A stretch of DNA of 64,000 bases, from positions 109,183-173,182 of the forward strand of contig JAGZSY010000007.1 of the NCBI GenBank assembly GCA_018380885.1. Direction: 5' to 3'. Every line of letters starts with the position of its first letter. The stretch's first letter is position 1. Below are positions 29,319-38,148 of this stretch, piece by piece. The stretch is from Enterocloster asparagiformis (GTDB lineage Bacteria; Bacillota; Clostridia; Lachnospirales; Lachnospiraceae). The position numbers and the translations under genes were made by a program. The notes under the pieces are model-generated. The model saw only the letters and a program-made list of their open reading frames with translations. It made no database searches and was not told where the DNA came from.

Positions 29319-29843
29319 CTAAAACCGGACGCCCAGGGCGAAACGGAACGCCGCCCAGATGAGCACCGCCATACCCACGGTAATCCCATAATAAAGTTTC
29401 TTTTTACAGCGGAAATAGACGAGAAAAGCCACCGCGCAGAACACCGCTCCCGTCACGAACAGATCGGTCCACCTGCAGATCAGATAGGTGGCGACCAGGA
29501 TGCCCAGGATGATCAGGGCCTTCACCTCGGTCAGCAAATTGATGGTGCAGGTGTGTAACGGCTCCTTTTTCGCCAGCTTGATCAAATTCTGGATCAGAAG
29601 CAGGGCGCAGCAGGCGATCATCAGCCACATCAGCATCGTGGGAAACTGCCGCCCGTTCACCACATCCGCTTCCGACACCGGTACCTGTCCCGGCGTCAAA
29701 ATCAGGATCACAACCGCCAGGATCAAAAACAGCCCCGCCCCCAAAAGGTCCGTGGGCAGCGTGATCTCCTTCTCCCGCAGCCGGCCGGCGAGCCGCTCCA
29801 GCCCGGACTCCGGGTTGTTCCCGGATTTCTCTTGCGTTTTCAT
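29319..29843 (-). CDS. tctB: Tripartite tricarboxylate transporter, small membrane subunit
   Basis: 174 residues with four membrane segments (LLGAGLFLILAVVILIL; LMWLMIACCALLLIQ; LIILGILVATYLIC; FCAVAFLVYF), typical of TctB. The start at 29843 (ATG) has GGAGGG 9 bases upstream; an in-frame TTG two codons earlier is too close to the ribosome site. Second gene of the tctCBA-sulfatase operon. Confidence 0.9.
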   Translation of the reverse strand: MKTQEKSGNNPESGLERLAGRLREKEITLPTDLLGAGLFLILAVVILILTPGQVPVSEADVVNGRQFPTMLMWLMIACCALLLIQNLIKLAKKEPLHTCTINLLTEVKALIILGILVATYLICRWTDLFVTGAVFCAVAFLVYFRCKKKLYYGITVGMAVLIWAAFRFALGVRF

Positions 29844-29934
29844 GGTCAAATCCCTCCAATCCCAAAGACGGCGCAGGCGGATGAAATCCCTGCGCCATCT
29901 CCAATCCCTTCAAAACCGCCGGTCCGCCTTGTCT

Positions 29935-30897
29935 CTACTGAATCACGATATCGCGGTACTCGTTCACAATGTTCTGCACGTTCTCGATGTGCTCCAGCAC
30001 CTGGTCATTGGTCATGGTGTCCACCTCCAGCAGCATGGTGTCCGCCAGCCAGTCCGCCACTTCCTTGTCGGCCAGAATCTTGTCGTAGAGCTCCTTCAGC
30101 TCCTGCACCTTCTTGGCGTCCGTACCCTTGCGGGCCAGGATAAAGCAGCGGTTGCGGAAATAGGGGTATCCGTATTTGCCCACGCCCTCCACTCCGGCGA
30201 AGGGACCCTTCGCGATGTCCTCCCCGTCAAAGGCACAGACAATGGTAGCGCCCTTCTGCTGCCAAGTTTCCAGAATCTGGGACTGATGGGAGACGGCGAA
30301 GTTCGTCTCGCCCTTGGCCACCGCCTGGGCAGCCTCGGCCGCGGAGCTGTAGGCCACCAGCTTCATCTGGTTCCCGTAGCCCATTGCGCCGAACAGGGAA
30401 GCCGCCAGGAACGCCTCGGAGCCGGTCGCGCCGTTGACCGCCACCGTCACCTGGTTTCCGGCCTTCATGTATTCCTCCAGGCTGCCGATGGAGTCGATGC
30501 CCAGCTTTGCGTCCGCGGACATCACGAACACGGAGGAGTAAAGGTTCTCCACAAACTCGAAATCGTCGTATGTAAACTGCATCTTCGCCGGATCCAGGTT
30601 GGAGGTGATGGAAAACAGGCCCTCCCCTGCGAACACCAGCTTGGGATCATTGGCCTTTGTCCCGGCCACCCAGGTGTTTACCGTGGCCGCATCCCCCTTC
30701 ACCGCGTCCGCTACCAGAATAATCTTCTCCGAATATGTGTTGGAGAGGGCCGCCGCTTTCTGGCTCACCAGCGCCGCCACACCTGAAGGCGCCCAGGGAC
30801 AGGTGACGGTCCACGTGGTCGTCTTGCTCCCGCAGCCGGCCAGCGCGGCCGCCGCCATGGTCATTGCCAAACCGATTGCTAATACGCTCTTTTTCAT
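29935..30897 (-). CDS. tctC: Tripartite tricarboxylate transporter substrate-binding lipoprotein
   Basis: 320 residues. Lipoprotein signal with lipobox LAGC at residues 19-22, then VTCPWAPSGVAALVSQKAA in the place of the conserved TTT N-terminal beta strand and carboxylate-binding loop, and GATGSEAFLAASLFG for the second carboxylate contact near 165. It captures the substrate outside the membrane and hands it to TctAB. The upstream in-frame ATG at 30999 is discarded because the inferred promoter and operators lie between. First gene of the operon. Confidence 0.93.
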   Translation of the reverse strand: MKKSVLAIGLAMTMAAAALAGCGSKTTTWTVTCPWAPSGVAALVSQKAAALSNTYSEKIILVADAVKGDAATVNTWVAGTKANDPKLVFAGEGLFSITSNLDPAKMQFTYDDFEFVENLYSSVFVMSADAKLGIDSIGSLEEYMKAGNQVTVAVNGATGSEAFLAASLFGAMGYGNQMKLVAYSSAAEAAQAVAKGETNFAVSHQSQILETWQQKGATIVCAFDGEDIAKGPFAGVEGVGKYGYPYFRNRCFILARKGTDAKKVQELKELYDKILADKEVADWLADTMLLEVDTMTNDQVLEHIENVQNIVNEYRDIVIQ

Positions 30898-30958
30898 CAA
30901 TACACACTCCTTTTTATTGTGATTCTGAATTTGTTTCGTGCGGTTATCTTGTAAATTA

Positions 30959-30987
30959 ACAGTACCACAGCAAATCGGTCTTTTCAA
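30959..30987 (-). promoter_or_regulatory. Promoter of the tctCBA-sulfatase-GntR-anSME operon
   Basis: Minus strand TTGAAA (30982-30987), 17-base spacer, TACTGT (30959-30964), about 60 bases before the tctC start. Confidence 0.75.
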
Positions 30988-31050
30988 CAACTTTGACAAT
31001 TTTAATGATAAAGTTGTATGTTTTTAGGCCGAATACACAAAAGTTGTATT
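30987..31050. promoter_or_regulatory. Repeated operator half-sites upstream of tctC
   Basis: AAAGTTGTAT occurs at 31010-31019 and 31040-31049 (30 bases apart), and its inverse ACAACTTT at 30987-30994 touches the -35 box. The outer copy lies in a dyad, AATACA-N7-TGTATT (31032-31050), of the size of GntR sites. Likely bound by the GntR-type protein of the operon; this is inference. Confidence 0.6.
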
Positions 31051-31065
31051 GATTTAAACCCGTTA

Positions 31066-31103
31066 AAAGAAAAATATCCCAACCACCCGTTGTGGTCTTG
31101 GGA
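31066..31103 (-). terminator. Terminator of citDEF
   Basis: Minus-strand hairpin TCCCAA-GA-CCAC...GTGG-TTGGGA (31077-31103) followed by TATTTTTCTTTT. Confidence 0.82.
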
Positions 31104-31185
31104 CATTTTGCCGGCATATCCTTTGTTTTTTTCTCTTTTAAACGACAAATAGACGAACCCGCGTTCCTCCCCCAAAACGCAGATG

Positions 31186-31221
31186 CAGGCAGGCGATACG
31201 CATACGCGCATCGCCTGCCTG
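31186..31221. other. Hairpin downstream of citF
   Basis: CAGGCAGGCGAT (31186-31197) and ATCGCCTGCCTG (31210-31221) make a perfect 12-bp stem 40 bases after the citF stop. It has no T tract, so it may stabilise the mRNA 3' end rather than stop transcription; the real terminator is 100 bases further. Confidence 0.6.
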
Positions 31222-31261
31222 TCTAGGGATTTATCGAATCATGGGGTTCCAGTTGAACCTT

Positions 31262-32821
31262 TTACTTGAAAGCGTACTCTTTCACCTTGCGCACAACGTC
31301 GATGACGCTGCCGTCGCGGGCCTCGATGATGCCCACCACCTGGTCGTCGAACTGTACCGGATCCGGCTCGCCCACGATGGAGTACGCCTTGTCGCGCAGC
31401 TCCTCGATGGTGCAGAAGGGCAATTTCACGCCCTTCATGGCCTCGATCAGGTCCTGTCTGGCCGGGTTGATGGCGATGCCGTAGTCGGTGATCACAACGT
31501 CCACGGTCTCTCCGGGGGTGGTGACCGTGGTCACCTGGCTGCAGATGGCCGGGATTCTGCCCTGCAGGAGGGGCGCGATCACGATGGTGCACTTGGCTCC
31601 CGCCGCCGTGTCGGGATGTCCGCCCTGAGCGCCGGTGACCACTCCGTCGGAGCCTACCACCACGTTGCAGTTGAAGTTTACGTCCACCTCAAGGGCCGCC
31701 AGGATCACGAAATCCAGCTGGTTCACATAGGCGCCCTTGTTGAAGGGGTTGGCGTACTCGGAAGCGGAAATCTCGAAGTGACGCGGATTGTTCTTGATGG
31801 ACTCAATGGCGATGGTGTCGAAATCCTGGGTGTCCACCAGCGTCTCGATCAGGCCCTCCTCCAGCAGCTTGCACATGGGCCCTGCGATGCCGCCCACGCC
31901 GAATTTCATCTTGATGCCGCGCTCTTTCATGATTTTACCCAGGGAGATGGTGGAGGCAATGGAAGCCCCGCCCACGCCGGTCTGGTATGTGAACCCGTCC
32001 TTGAAGTACGGGGTGTTGATCACAAATTCCGTGCAATAGTCCGCCATCAGGATCTTGCGCACGTCTGTGGTAGGCTTTGCAGCGCCGGTTGCGATCTTGG
32101 CCGGGTTGCCGATCTCATCCACAACCACCACGAAGTCCACGTCCACCTGGGAGATGCTGGCGGGCAGGTTGGGTGAGGGAACCAGACAGTCGGTGATCGC
32201 CACCACTTTGTCCGCGTACTTGGCATCCGCCATGGCGTAGGACAGCACGCCGCAGTCGCTCTTGCCGCCGTTGGCGCGCATGTTGCCGTACTCGTCGCAG
32301 GTGGGCGCTCCGATGAAGGCGATGTCGATGTGCACCTCGCCGCTCTCAATCGCTCTCACGCGGCCGCCGTGGCTGCGCATGATGGCCAGGTTTTTCAGCT
32401 TGCCCGCGGAGATGGCCTGCCCGATCTTTCCGCGCACGCCGGAGGACTGGATGCCGGTCACGGTGCCGTCCTCGATCATGGGCACGATGGGGTCATGGGC
32501 CTTGCCCATGGAGCTGGCGCAGATGGTGATGTCCTTGATTCCCATCTTGTGCACTTCCTCCATCACCATATTCACCACGTAGTCGCCCTCGCGGAAATGG
32601 TGGTGGAAGGACAGGGTCATACCGTCCCTGATTCCGCATTTTACCAGCACGTCGTGGATGGAATCCACGCGCTTGGACTTGCCCGGATCCATGTAGGCGC
32701 GGACCGTGGGCGCGGCCTTCTTATATTCATAGCCCTCCTTGGCGAAGGTGCCTCTGAAAATATCTTTGCCTGTTGCCTTTAATACTTCTTCCGGAATATC
32801 TCTTCCTACTGCGTTTATCAT
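31262..32821 (-). CDS. citF: Citrate lyase alpha subunit (citrate CoA-transferase)
   Basis: 519 residues, the full CitF length. FRGTFAKEGYEYKKAAP near the N terminus, SFHHHFREGDYVVN (about 90-105), SSGVRGKIGQAIS and GGHPDTAAGAKC are family segments. CitF swaps the acetyl group on the acyl carrier CitD for citrate. It follows citE by 2 bases in the citDEF operon. Start ATG at 32821. Confidence 0.97.
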   Translation of the reverse strand: MINAVGRDIPEEVLKATGKDIFRGTFAKEGYEYKKAAPTVRAYMDPGKSKRVDSIHDVLVKCGIRDGMTLSFHHHFREGDYVVNMVMEEVHKMGIKDITICASSMGKAHDPIVPMIEDGTVTGIQSSGVRGKIGQAISAGKLKNLAIMRSHGGRVRAIESGEVHIDIAFIGAPTCDEYGNMRANGGKSDCGVLSYAMADAKYADKVVAITDCLVPSPNLPASISQVDVDFVVVVDEIGNPAKIATGAAKPTTDVRKILMADYCTEFVINTPYFKDGFTYQTGVGGASIASTISLGKIMKERGIKMKFGVGGIAGPMCKLLEEGLIETLVDTQDFDTIAIESIKNNPRHFEISASEYANPFNKGAYVNQLDFVILAALEVDVNFNCNVVVGSDGVVTGAQGGHPDTAAGAKCTIVIAPLLQGRIPAICSQVTTVTTPGETVDVVITDYGIAINPARQDLIEAMKGVKLPFCTIEELRDKAYSIVGEPDPVQFDDQVVGIIEARDGSVIDVVRKVKEYAFK

Positions 32822-32823
32822 AA

Positions 32824-33726
32824 TTACAGTTCCCCCTCATATACGCCAGATGCCTTGGCCAGATCGATGGTTCTCTTTGCTCCGTCATAGAACGCGATGT
32901 CGATCATCTTGCCGTCTACGGTAAACACGCCGATTCCCTGCGCCTTCTTCTCATCGATTTCCCGGACTACCTTCTCGGCGAAGATAATCTCCTTCTGGGT
33001 GGGAGTGAAAATTTTATGTACAATGGCGATCTGGCGGGGATTGACAAGGCTCTTTCCGTCAAAGCCCATCATCTTGATCATCCGCGTCTCGTTCTCAAAG
33101 CCTTCCATGTCGTCCAGATTGGTGAACACGGTGTCAAAGCACTGCACGCCGGCCGCTCTGGCCGCCATGATCATGTGCTGCCTCGCGCCCATGAGCTCCA
33201 CGCCGGTGCCGGTGATCACGGTCTGCAAATCCTTGGTGTAATCGCCGCCGGAAAGGGCGATTCCGATCAGGCGCTCGGAGGACTGGCAGACCTCCAGGGC
33301 GTTGAGCACGCCCTTGCAGGACTCCAGGGCAGCCATCAAAAGGGTGCTTCCCTCGGGACGTCCGAACTCGCGCTCAGCGGCCAGCACGTGCTCCTCCACG
33401 GTCCTTACATCCTGGGCGCACTCGGTCTTGGCGATGCGGATGGTATCGGCTCCGCCGGCCACGCACACGCGGATATCTTCCTTCCAGTGAGGGGTATCCA
33501 GGCCGTTGATGCGCACCACGCGCTCGGTGCCGCGGTAGTCGATTTCCTGTAAGGCGTGATACAAGGAGTAGCGGGCCGCGTCCTTCTGGTTCTCAGCCAC
33601 AGCGTCCTCTAAGTCCAGCATGATGGAATCGGCGCCGTAGATATAGGGATCCTTGATCAGGCCCGGCTTCTGGGCGTTTAAGAACATCATGGATCTTCTC
33701 AGTCTCTTTTTATTCGGATGAATCAT
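32824..33726 (-). CDS. citE: Citrate lyase beta subunit (citryl-ACP lyase)
   Basis: 300 residues, HpcH/HpaI-type TIM barrel. RRSMMFLNAQKPGLIKD at the N terminus, SIMLDLEDAV with the metal-binding acidic residues, VRINGLDTPHW with the CoA-contacting Arg, and ALSGGDYTKDL are CitE hallmarks. It cleaves citryl-CitD to acetyl-CitD and oxaloacetate. The ATG at 33726 overlaps the citD stop (ATGA) and follows GGGGAGG. Confidence 0.97.
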   Translation of the reverse strand: MIHPNKKRLRRSMMFLNAQKPGLIKDPYIYGADSIMLDLEDAVAENQKDAARYSLYHALQEIDYRGTERVVRINGLDTPHWKEDIRVCVAGGADTIRIAKTECAQDVRTVEEHVLAAEREFGRPEGSTLLMAALESCKGVLNALEVCQSSERLIGIALSGGDYTKDLQTVITGTGVELMGARQHMIMAARAAGVQCFDTVFTNLDDMEGFENETRMIKMMGFDGKSLVNPRQIAIVHKIFTPTQKEIIFAEKVVREIDEKKAQGIGVFTVDGKMIDIAFYDGAKRTIDLAKASGVYEGEL

Positions 33727-34022
33727 TTGATCGCACCTCCCCAGGGAAGATTTTCCGTCACATCGTTGGAACGGTATACCGCGCACTCCACGCGGGCCTT
33801 CAGCGTGCAGTCCAGAGCGCCCTTGTCCACCACGGTCACCTTGGCGTCCTTCACGTCCAGGCGGTCCAGGGTCTCCATCACCGCCGCCTTAATCTGTCTC
33901 CCAAACTGATGAATCACACTGCTCTCGATCGAAAGCTCAATCCCCTGTGCGCCAGGCTCCACTGTAACCTGTGCATCGCTGGATTCCAAGGTTCCGGCCA
34001 TAGCCGCTTTCTTGATTTCCAT
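33723..34022 (-). CDS. citD: Citrate lyase acyl carrier protein (gamma subunit)
   Basis: 99 residues, matching CitD. The attachment Ser for the phosphoribosyl-dephospho-CoA prosthetic group is in AGTLESSDA (about residue 14), followed by QVTVEP and the C-terminal ENLPWGGAIK. The ATG at 34022 is preferred over one two codons earlier because AGGAGG lies at the right distance. The prosthetic group is made and attached by CitG and CitX, encoded 6 kb away. Confidence 0.95.
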   Translation of the reverse strand: MEIKKAAMAGTLESSDAQVTVEPGAQGIELSIESSVIHQFGRQIKAAVMETLDRLDVKDAKVTVVDKGALDCTLKARVECAVYRSNDVTENLPWGGAIK

Positions 34023-34078
34023 TTCCATTCTCCTCCTTGTGGTTGTTGCTCGGGGTACCCTCCAAATTGGTATCGGCC

Positions 34079-34091
34079 TCACATTTGCTAT
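34079..34091 (-). promoter_or_regulatory. 13-base motif shared by the citDEF and kinase promoters
   Basis: Minus-strand ATAGCAAATGTGA, close to the inferred citDEF transcription start. The identical 13-mer, same orientation relative to the gene, lies upstream of the histidine kinase gene at 37967-37979; both follow a TAAAAT box. Confidence 0.5.
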
Positions 34092-34095
34092 ATTC

Positions 34096-34162
34096 ATTTT
34101 ATTCCTTTTTCCGGTATTCGGCAAATACTATATTCCTTATGTGTGGTATAGGTTTGAACTAT
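34096..34162 (-). promoter_or_regulatory. citDEF promoter with CcpC-like dyads
   Basis: Minus strand TTGCCG (34119-34124), 17-base spacer, TAAAAT (34096-34101); start near 34089. An exact ATAG-N7-CTAT dyad at 34148-34162 is centred at about -66. A half-dyad, N7-CTAT at 34121-34131, is at about -35 and shares the 14-mer GGCAAATACTATAT (34120-34133) with the hydratase 1 promoter (20007-20020). Confidence 0.72.
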
Positions 34163-34173
34163 ATTTTCTGGAC

Positions 34174-34208
34174 AAAAAAGGGGGGACGTTTTTCCAGCAC
34201 GTTCCCCC
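34174..34208 (-). terminator. Terminator of the CitMHS transporter gene
   Basis: Minus-strand stem GGGGG-A-ACGT / ACGT-CCCCC followed by TTTTTT, 14 bases after the stop. It separates the transporter from citDEF. Confidence 0.82.
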
Positions 34209-34221
34209 ATCTGAGGCGCGG

Positions 34222-35529
34222 TTACAGGATCGGCAGATAGCCCAGCAACAGACCCATTCCCATGAAAATAACAAAGATTCCGATACACCATTTGAAGATG
34301 TATCCCTGGTATTCGGCCAGGGTGATTTCCGTCTTATCCATCAGCAGATAGATAAAGGGAACCAGCGGGCTTAAAAAGTGGAACGCCTGGCCCATAAGAG
34401 CGGCAAAACCGATCTGCAGGTCCGTAAAGCCGTACGCCTGGGCCGTGGCGGCCAGGGGCGGCAGAACGCCGTAGTAGAAAGCGTCGTTGTTGAGCAGGTA
34501 AGTGCCCGGCGCGCTGACAACCGCGATGACCACTGCGAAGAAGCGGCCCATGGACTCCGGGATTACGGATACCAGGAACTGGGCGATGGCATTTGACATA
34601 CCGGCGTCCTCCGGCCCGTTCAGCACGCCCATCAGAACGCCCGCGCCCAGAACCATCATGACCACATTGATCATGTCGGGAGCGATGGAGCTGATCACAT
34701 TGCGCTGTACCTTCTGCTTGGGATAGTTCACCAGCAGGGCGATGGCGGTGCCCACGCCGAACAGGATGGCGGAGCTTGCCAGACCCATGATCAGGGCTGC
34801 GATAATGGCTGCCGTCAGGATCAGGTTGAAGATAATGAGTTTCGGGCGTTTCCAGGCCTTTTCCTCATCGGAGACCTCCACTTTATTCACCACGTTGGAG
34901 ACGTCCTTGGACACGCCCAGACGCTTGCGCTCCTTTAAACCCAGGTAATAGGAAACGCCGATGACGTACAGGGCGGAAATCGCCATACCCGGCACCAGGG
35001 GAGCCAGAATCTGGCCCGCGTCCAGGTTCATCACGGACATAACACGGGCAGTGGGGCCGCCCCAGGGAATCAGGTTCATGATACAGTTCTGTAAAATAAT
35101 CAGGTTGGCAAGGTAAATTTTCTTGATTTTCAGGCGGTTGTAGATCGGGATCATGGCTGTGCAGCAGATCATAACCGTGGTGGTCCCGTCGCCGTCCAGT
35201 GACACGAAGGCGGCCAGCACAGCGGTTCCCACCAGAACCTTGAGCGGGTCTCCCTTGCACCAGGAAACCACTTTGTCGACCATGGGATCAAACATGCCGG
35301 CGGTGAGCATCACGCCGAAGTACAGGATGGCGAAGGTCATCATGGCAAAGGTCGAGGCCACGCTCTTGATACCGTCCATGGCGTATTTCAGGGTATCCCA
35401 GCCGTATCCGGCCAGCAGGCCGAACACGATGGGCACCAGGATCAGGGATGTAAAGGGACTCAGTTTTTTTGCCATAATCAGCCCCATAAATACTACGATC
35501 ATAGCAAATCCAAGCAATGCTAAAGGCAT
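34222..35529 (-). CDS. CitMHS-family citrate transporter
   Basis: 435 residues with about 11-12 membrane segments. FVSLDGDGTTTVMICC (about 107-122), ILQNCIMNLIPWGGPTARV (about 145-165) and PLVPFIYLLMDKTEITL near the C terminus match the CitMHS family, which imports citrate in complex with a divalent metal ion. It lies between the histidine kinase gene and citDEF, so it should supply citrate for the lyase. A terminator follows it, and a 102-base gap precedes it. Confidence 0.94.
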   Translation of the reverse strand: MPLALLGFAMIVVFMGLIMAKKLSPFTSLILVPIVFGLLAGYGWDTLKYAMDGIKSVASTFAMMTFAILYFGVMLTAGMFDPMVDKVVSWCKGDPLKVLVGTAVLAAFVSLDGDGTTTVMICCTAMIPIYNRLKIKKIYLANLIILQNCIMNLIPWGGPTARVMSVMNLDAGQILAPLVPGMAISALYVIGVSYYLGLKERKRLGVSKDVSNVVNKVEVSDEEKAWKRPKLIIFNLILTAAIIAALIMGLASSAILFGVGTAIALLVNYPKQKVQRNVISSIAPDMINVVMMVLGAGVLMGVLNGPEDAGMSNAIAQFLVSVIPESMGRFFAVVIAVVSAPGTYLLNNDAFYYGVLPPLAATAQAYGFTDLQIGFAALMGQAFHFLSPLVPFIYLLMDKTEITLAEYQGYIFKWCIGIFVIFMGMGLLLGYLPIL

Positions 35530-35631
35530 AATCGTTTCTCCTCCTTGTGGAAAATAGTCATTTTTTATTTTAACTCAGACGGAGCGGGGCCGGCTTCCCT
35601 CTTCCAAATGAGCTAAATTCCAACAGGTGTT

Positions 35632-37857
35632 TTACCGCTGTCTCCCGGCTTCCCGGTTGACCGCGTCGATCAGGGTCTGGCACTCCAGCGGCTTTAGCAG
35701 CAGCTCGTGGATCAGGTTCTTGCGGTAATACTCCAGCACCTGGTCCTCCACCAATCCCGTGATCAGGATTACCTTGCAGTGCAGCCCCAGCGTTCTGGCC
35801 AGGGACGCGATCTGCGCGCCGTTCATTTTCGGCATGGCGTAATCGGTCACGATCACGTCGATGTGTCCCTCCCGCAGAATCGTCTCCGCTTCCAGGGGAT
35901 TCCCGATGGCCGTCACCTCAAACCCGGCGGCCCTCAGGGCCTTATCGAATAATTTCAGAATCTTTTTGTCATCCTCCACCAGCAGGACGCGCCTTAAACC
36001 GCCTCCGCCCTTCGCTCCCGGGCGGTCCGTCTCCCCGTCCTGCTCTCTCCCGCTCATGCACAGCGGAAGATAAAAGGTAAAGCGGCTGCCCTCGCCCGGC
36101 CTGCTCTCCACGCGGATTCCTCCGCCCAGGGATTCCAGGATGCTGGCGACCGTGGACAGGCCCAGCCCCGTGCCCTCTCCCACCTGTTTGGTGGTGAAAA
36201 AGGGATCGAATATATGGATCTGCTGTTCCTCCGGGATCCCTTCCCCGTTATCCTCCACCCAGAAGCTGGCGTAGTCCGCCTCGTACTGAGGCGCGTGGAA
36301 CAGCTGTTTTGCTTCCTCTCCGCCCACCATGCCGCCGCCCAGTTCCAAATGTCCGTCGCGGCTGCGCATGGCGTAGAAGGCGTTGGTGCACAGGTTCAGA
36401 ATAATCTGGTTGAATTCCGTCTCGCTGCACCGGATGTGACAGTTCTCCTCCCAGGAAAAATGGGTGGTCAGGCGGACATTGGGCGGTATGACGGTGTCGA
36501 TGATGCGCAGCACCCGCTCCGCCGCCTGGCGGATGTTCAGGGGCCTGGCCGCCGTTCCCGGCTGTTTGCGGGAAAGGGCGGCGATCTGGCGGATAATGTC
36601 CTTGGCCTTCTCCGCGGCGCTGTAAATCTCACTGGCGCTGTCGTACACCTCGTCCTTTGGATCGGCCTCCGCCAGAATCATGCCCGAGTACCCCATAATG
36701 GGGGTCAGCAGGTTGTTGAACTCGTGGGCGATGCCTCCAGTGAGTGTTCCCATCAGCTGCAGGCGCTGGTTGTGGGCCATTTGTTCCTGTCTGCGGCGAA
36801 GCTCCTCCAGCTTGCTGTTTAACTGCCGCAGATATTCATTCTCCTCCTCCGCCCGCGTCCTGGCAATGGAGGAGATGCGCAATTTATAGAGAACCACCAC
36901 AAAGGTGGTCATGAGTGCGATGGTGAGCAGCGAGATGCTGATCATGGCCCTGCTGATGGGCGCCGCGATCTCGTCGTAGTCAATGACAGCGCTGACGATG
37001 ATAAAATCGTCCTGGAACCAGACCGGCGTGTAGGCCGCTATCTTTTTCACCCGCTTGGGAACCTCGTCGGTCCACCAGTAGGAGTGGTAAATTTCCGCCG
37101 CCTCCCTGCCCTGCTTCTGATGCTCGATCAGGGTTTCCAGCTCGCTCAAATCAAAATCAGGATACATGGCCTCCCGGCCGCTGATCACGTCCTTGCCGAT
37201 CTGCTTTTTCACCGGGTGCATGAGAATGCGTCCGGTGGAATCCTTGATCATCACGTAACCGTTCTGGCCCACTTTGATATAGGAAGCCACTTTCTGGTAC
37301 ATGCGCTCGATGTTGATCACAAAGTAGAGCCGCAGGCTCCCGTCCAGGGTCGGCATGGACAAGCCCAGGTAGTACTGGTTTTCCTCGTCCCGCAGGATGT
37401 CGATGCGCGAGTCCTTCTCCTTGCCGTCAAAGTAGTTGACGCTGGTGTAGGTGCGGTCCTCCCCGCCCTGGATCAGCACCTCGTGCTGCCCGTCGTTCTC
37501 CGGGTCGCTGCTGACCAGGAAGTTGGACACATCCTCGTTCTGGATGCGCATATGCTCGGTGAGGAATTTCCTGATCGGTTCCTCCTCCCCTGTCTCCAGG
37601 TAAAGGTTTCCCGCCTCCTGATACTCGTTGTATGTATTCACATCCAGCAGGTCCGCAAAGTAGAAATCCGTGTAAACGGAAATGCTGTTGGAGACCGCCT
37701 TGGCTATGGTCAGAAGCTGTTCCTCCTGTTCCTCGATGATCTGATCCTTATACTGATTAAAGCTGTAGACCAGCCCCAGGGCCAGGGCTGCGGCCAGCAC
37801 GAAGGCTGCGGCGATTCCCAGATGGAACCGGATATTTTTTTCCCTCCGCGGTTTCAT
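35632..37857 (-). CDS. Hybrid sensor histidine kinase with extracellular Cache domain
   Basis: 741 residues. Membrane segment 1 (about 10-32), an extracytoplasmic Cache-type sensor (about 35-298) with GQNGYVMIKDSTGRIL and HPVKKQIGKDV, membrane segment 2 (about 299-322), a coiled coil, HisKA with GGIAHEFNN (about 375), N-box CTNAFYAMR, G-boxes DNGEGIP and GTGLGLS, and a C-terminal receiver with phospho-Asp in VTDYAMPK (about 672). It is divergent from a response regulator that leads citC-citX-citG and co-oriented with the citrate transporter. An external organic acid such as citrate is the likely signal (inference). No Hpt domain is seen. Confidence 0.9.
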   Translation of the reverse strand: MKPRREKNIRFHLGIAAAFVLAAALALGLVYSFNQYKDQIIEEQEEQLLTIAKAVSNSISVYTDFYFADLLDVNTYNEYQEAGNLYLETGEEEPIRKFLTEHMRIQNEDVSNFLVSSDPENDGQHEVLIQGGEDRTYTSVNYFDGKEKDSRIDILRDEENQYYLGLSMPTLDGSLRLYFVINIERMYQKVASYIKVGQNGYVMIKDSTGRILMHPVKKQIGKDVISGREAMYPDFDLSELETLIEHQKQGREAAEIYHSYWWTDEVPKRVKKIAAYTPVWFQDDFIIVSAVIDYDEIAAPISRAMISISLLTIALMTTFVVVLYKLRISSIARTRAEEENEYLRQLNSKLEELRRRQEQMAHNQRLQLMGTLTGGIAHEFNNLLTPIMGYSGMILAEADPKDEVYDSASEIYSAAEKAKDIIRQIAALSRKQPGTAARPLNIRQAAERVLRIIDTVIPPNVRLTTHFSWEENCHIRCSETEFNQIILNLCTNAFYAMRSRDGHLELGGGMVGGEEAKQLFHAPQYEADYASFWVEDNGEGIPEEQQIHIFDPFFTTKQVGEGTGLGLSTVASILESLGGGIRVESRPGEGSRFTFYLPLCMSGREQDGETDRPGAKGGGGLRRVLLVEDDKKILKLFDKALRAAGFEVTAIGNPLEAETILREGHIDVIVTDYAMPKMNGAQIASLARTLGLHCKVILITGLVEDQVLEYYRKNLIHELLLKPLECQTLIDAVNREAGRQR

Positions 37858-37966
37858 AGCATTTGTACCTCCCATTTTCGGCTTGTATTTCCGTTTTATA
37901 TCCATTATACTATAGTCATCGTTCTAAGGGTATTTCGATATTGTTTATTTTTATTTTACCGGGGAT

Positions 37967-37979
37967 TCACATTTGCTAT
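37967..37979 (-). promoter_or_regulatory. 13-base motif upstream of the histidine kinase gene
   Basis: Minus-strand ATAGCAAATGTGA, identical to 34079-34091, one base after a TAAAAT box. The 291-base gap between the divergent kinase and regulator genes also has TATAGT and TATAAT boxes at 37904-37914 without a good -35, which suggests activator dependence. Confidence 0.5.
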
Positions 37980-38076
37980 GATTTTATTATAAATGCCCGA
38001 TCTTAATATCCCATAAAATTATCTTAAAATATTTTAATAATTTGTTGATTTGTGTGATCTTGGCAGAAAATTAACA

Positions 38077-38104
38077 TTGATTTTCGTGTATTTTCCTATA
38101 TAAT
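38077..38104 (+). promoter_or_regulatory. Promoter of the response regulator-citCXG operon
   Basis: TTGATT (38077-38082), 16-base spacer, TATAAT (38099-38104), 45 bases before the start codon. Confidence 0.75.
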
Positions 38105-38148
38105 ATGAAAGTAGACACGTGGAAAATCCACAAAAGGGGGAAATCATT

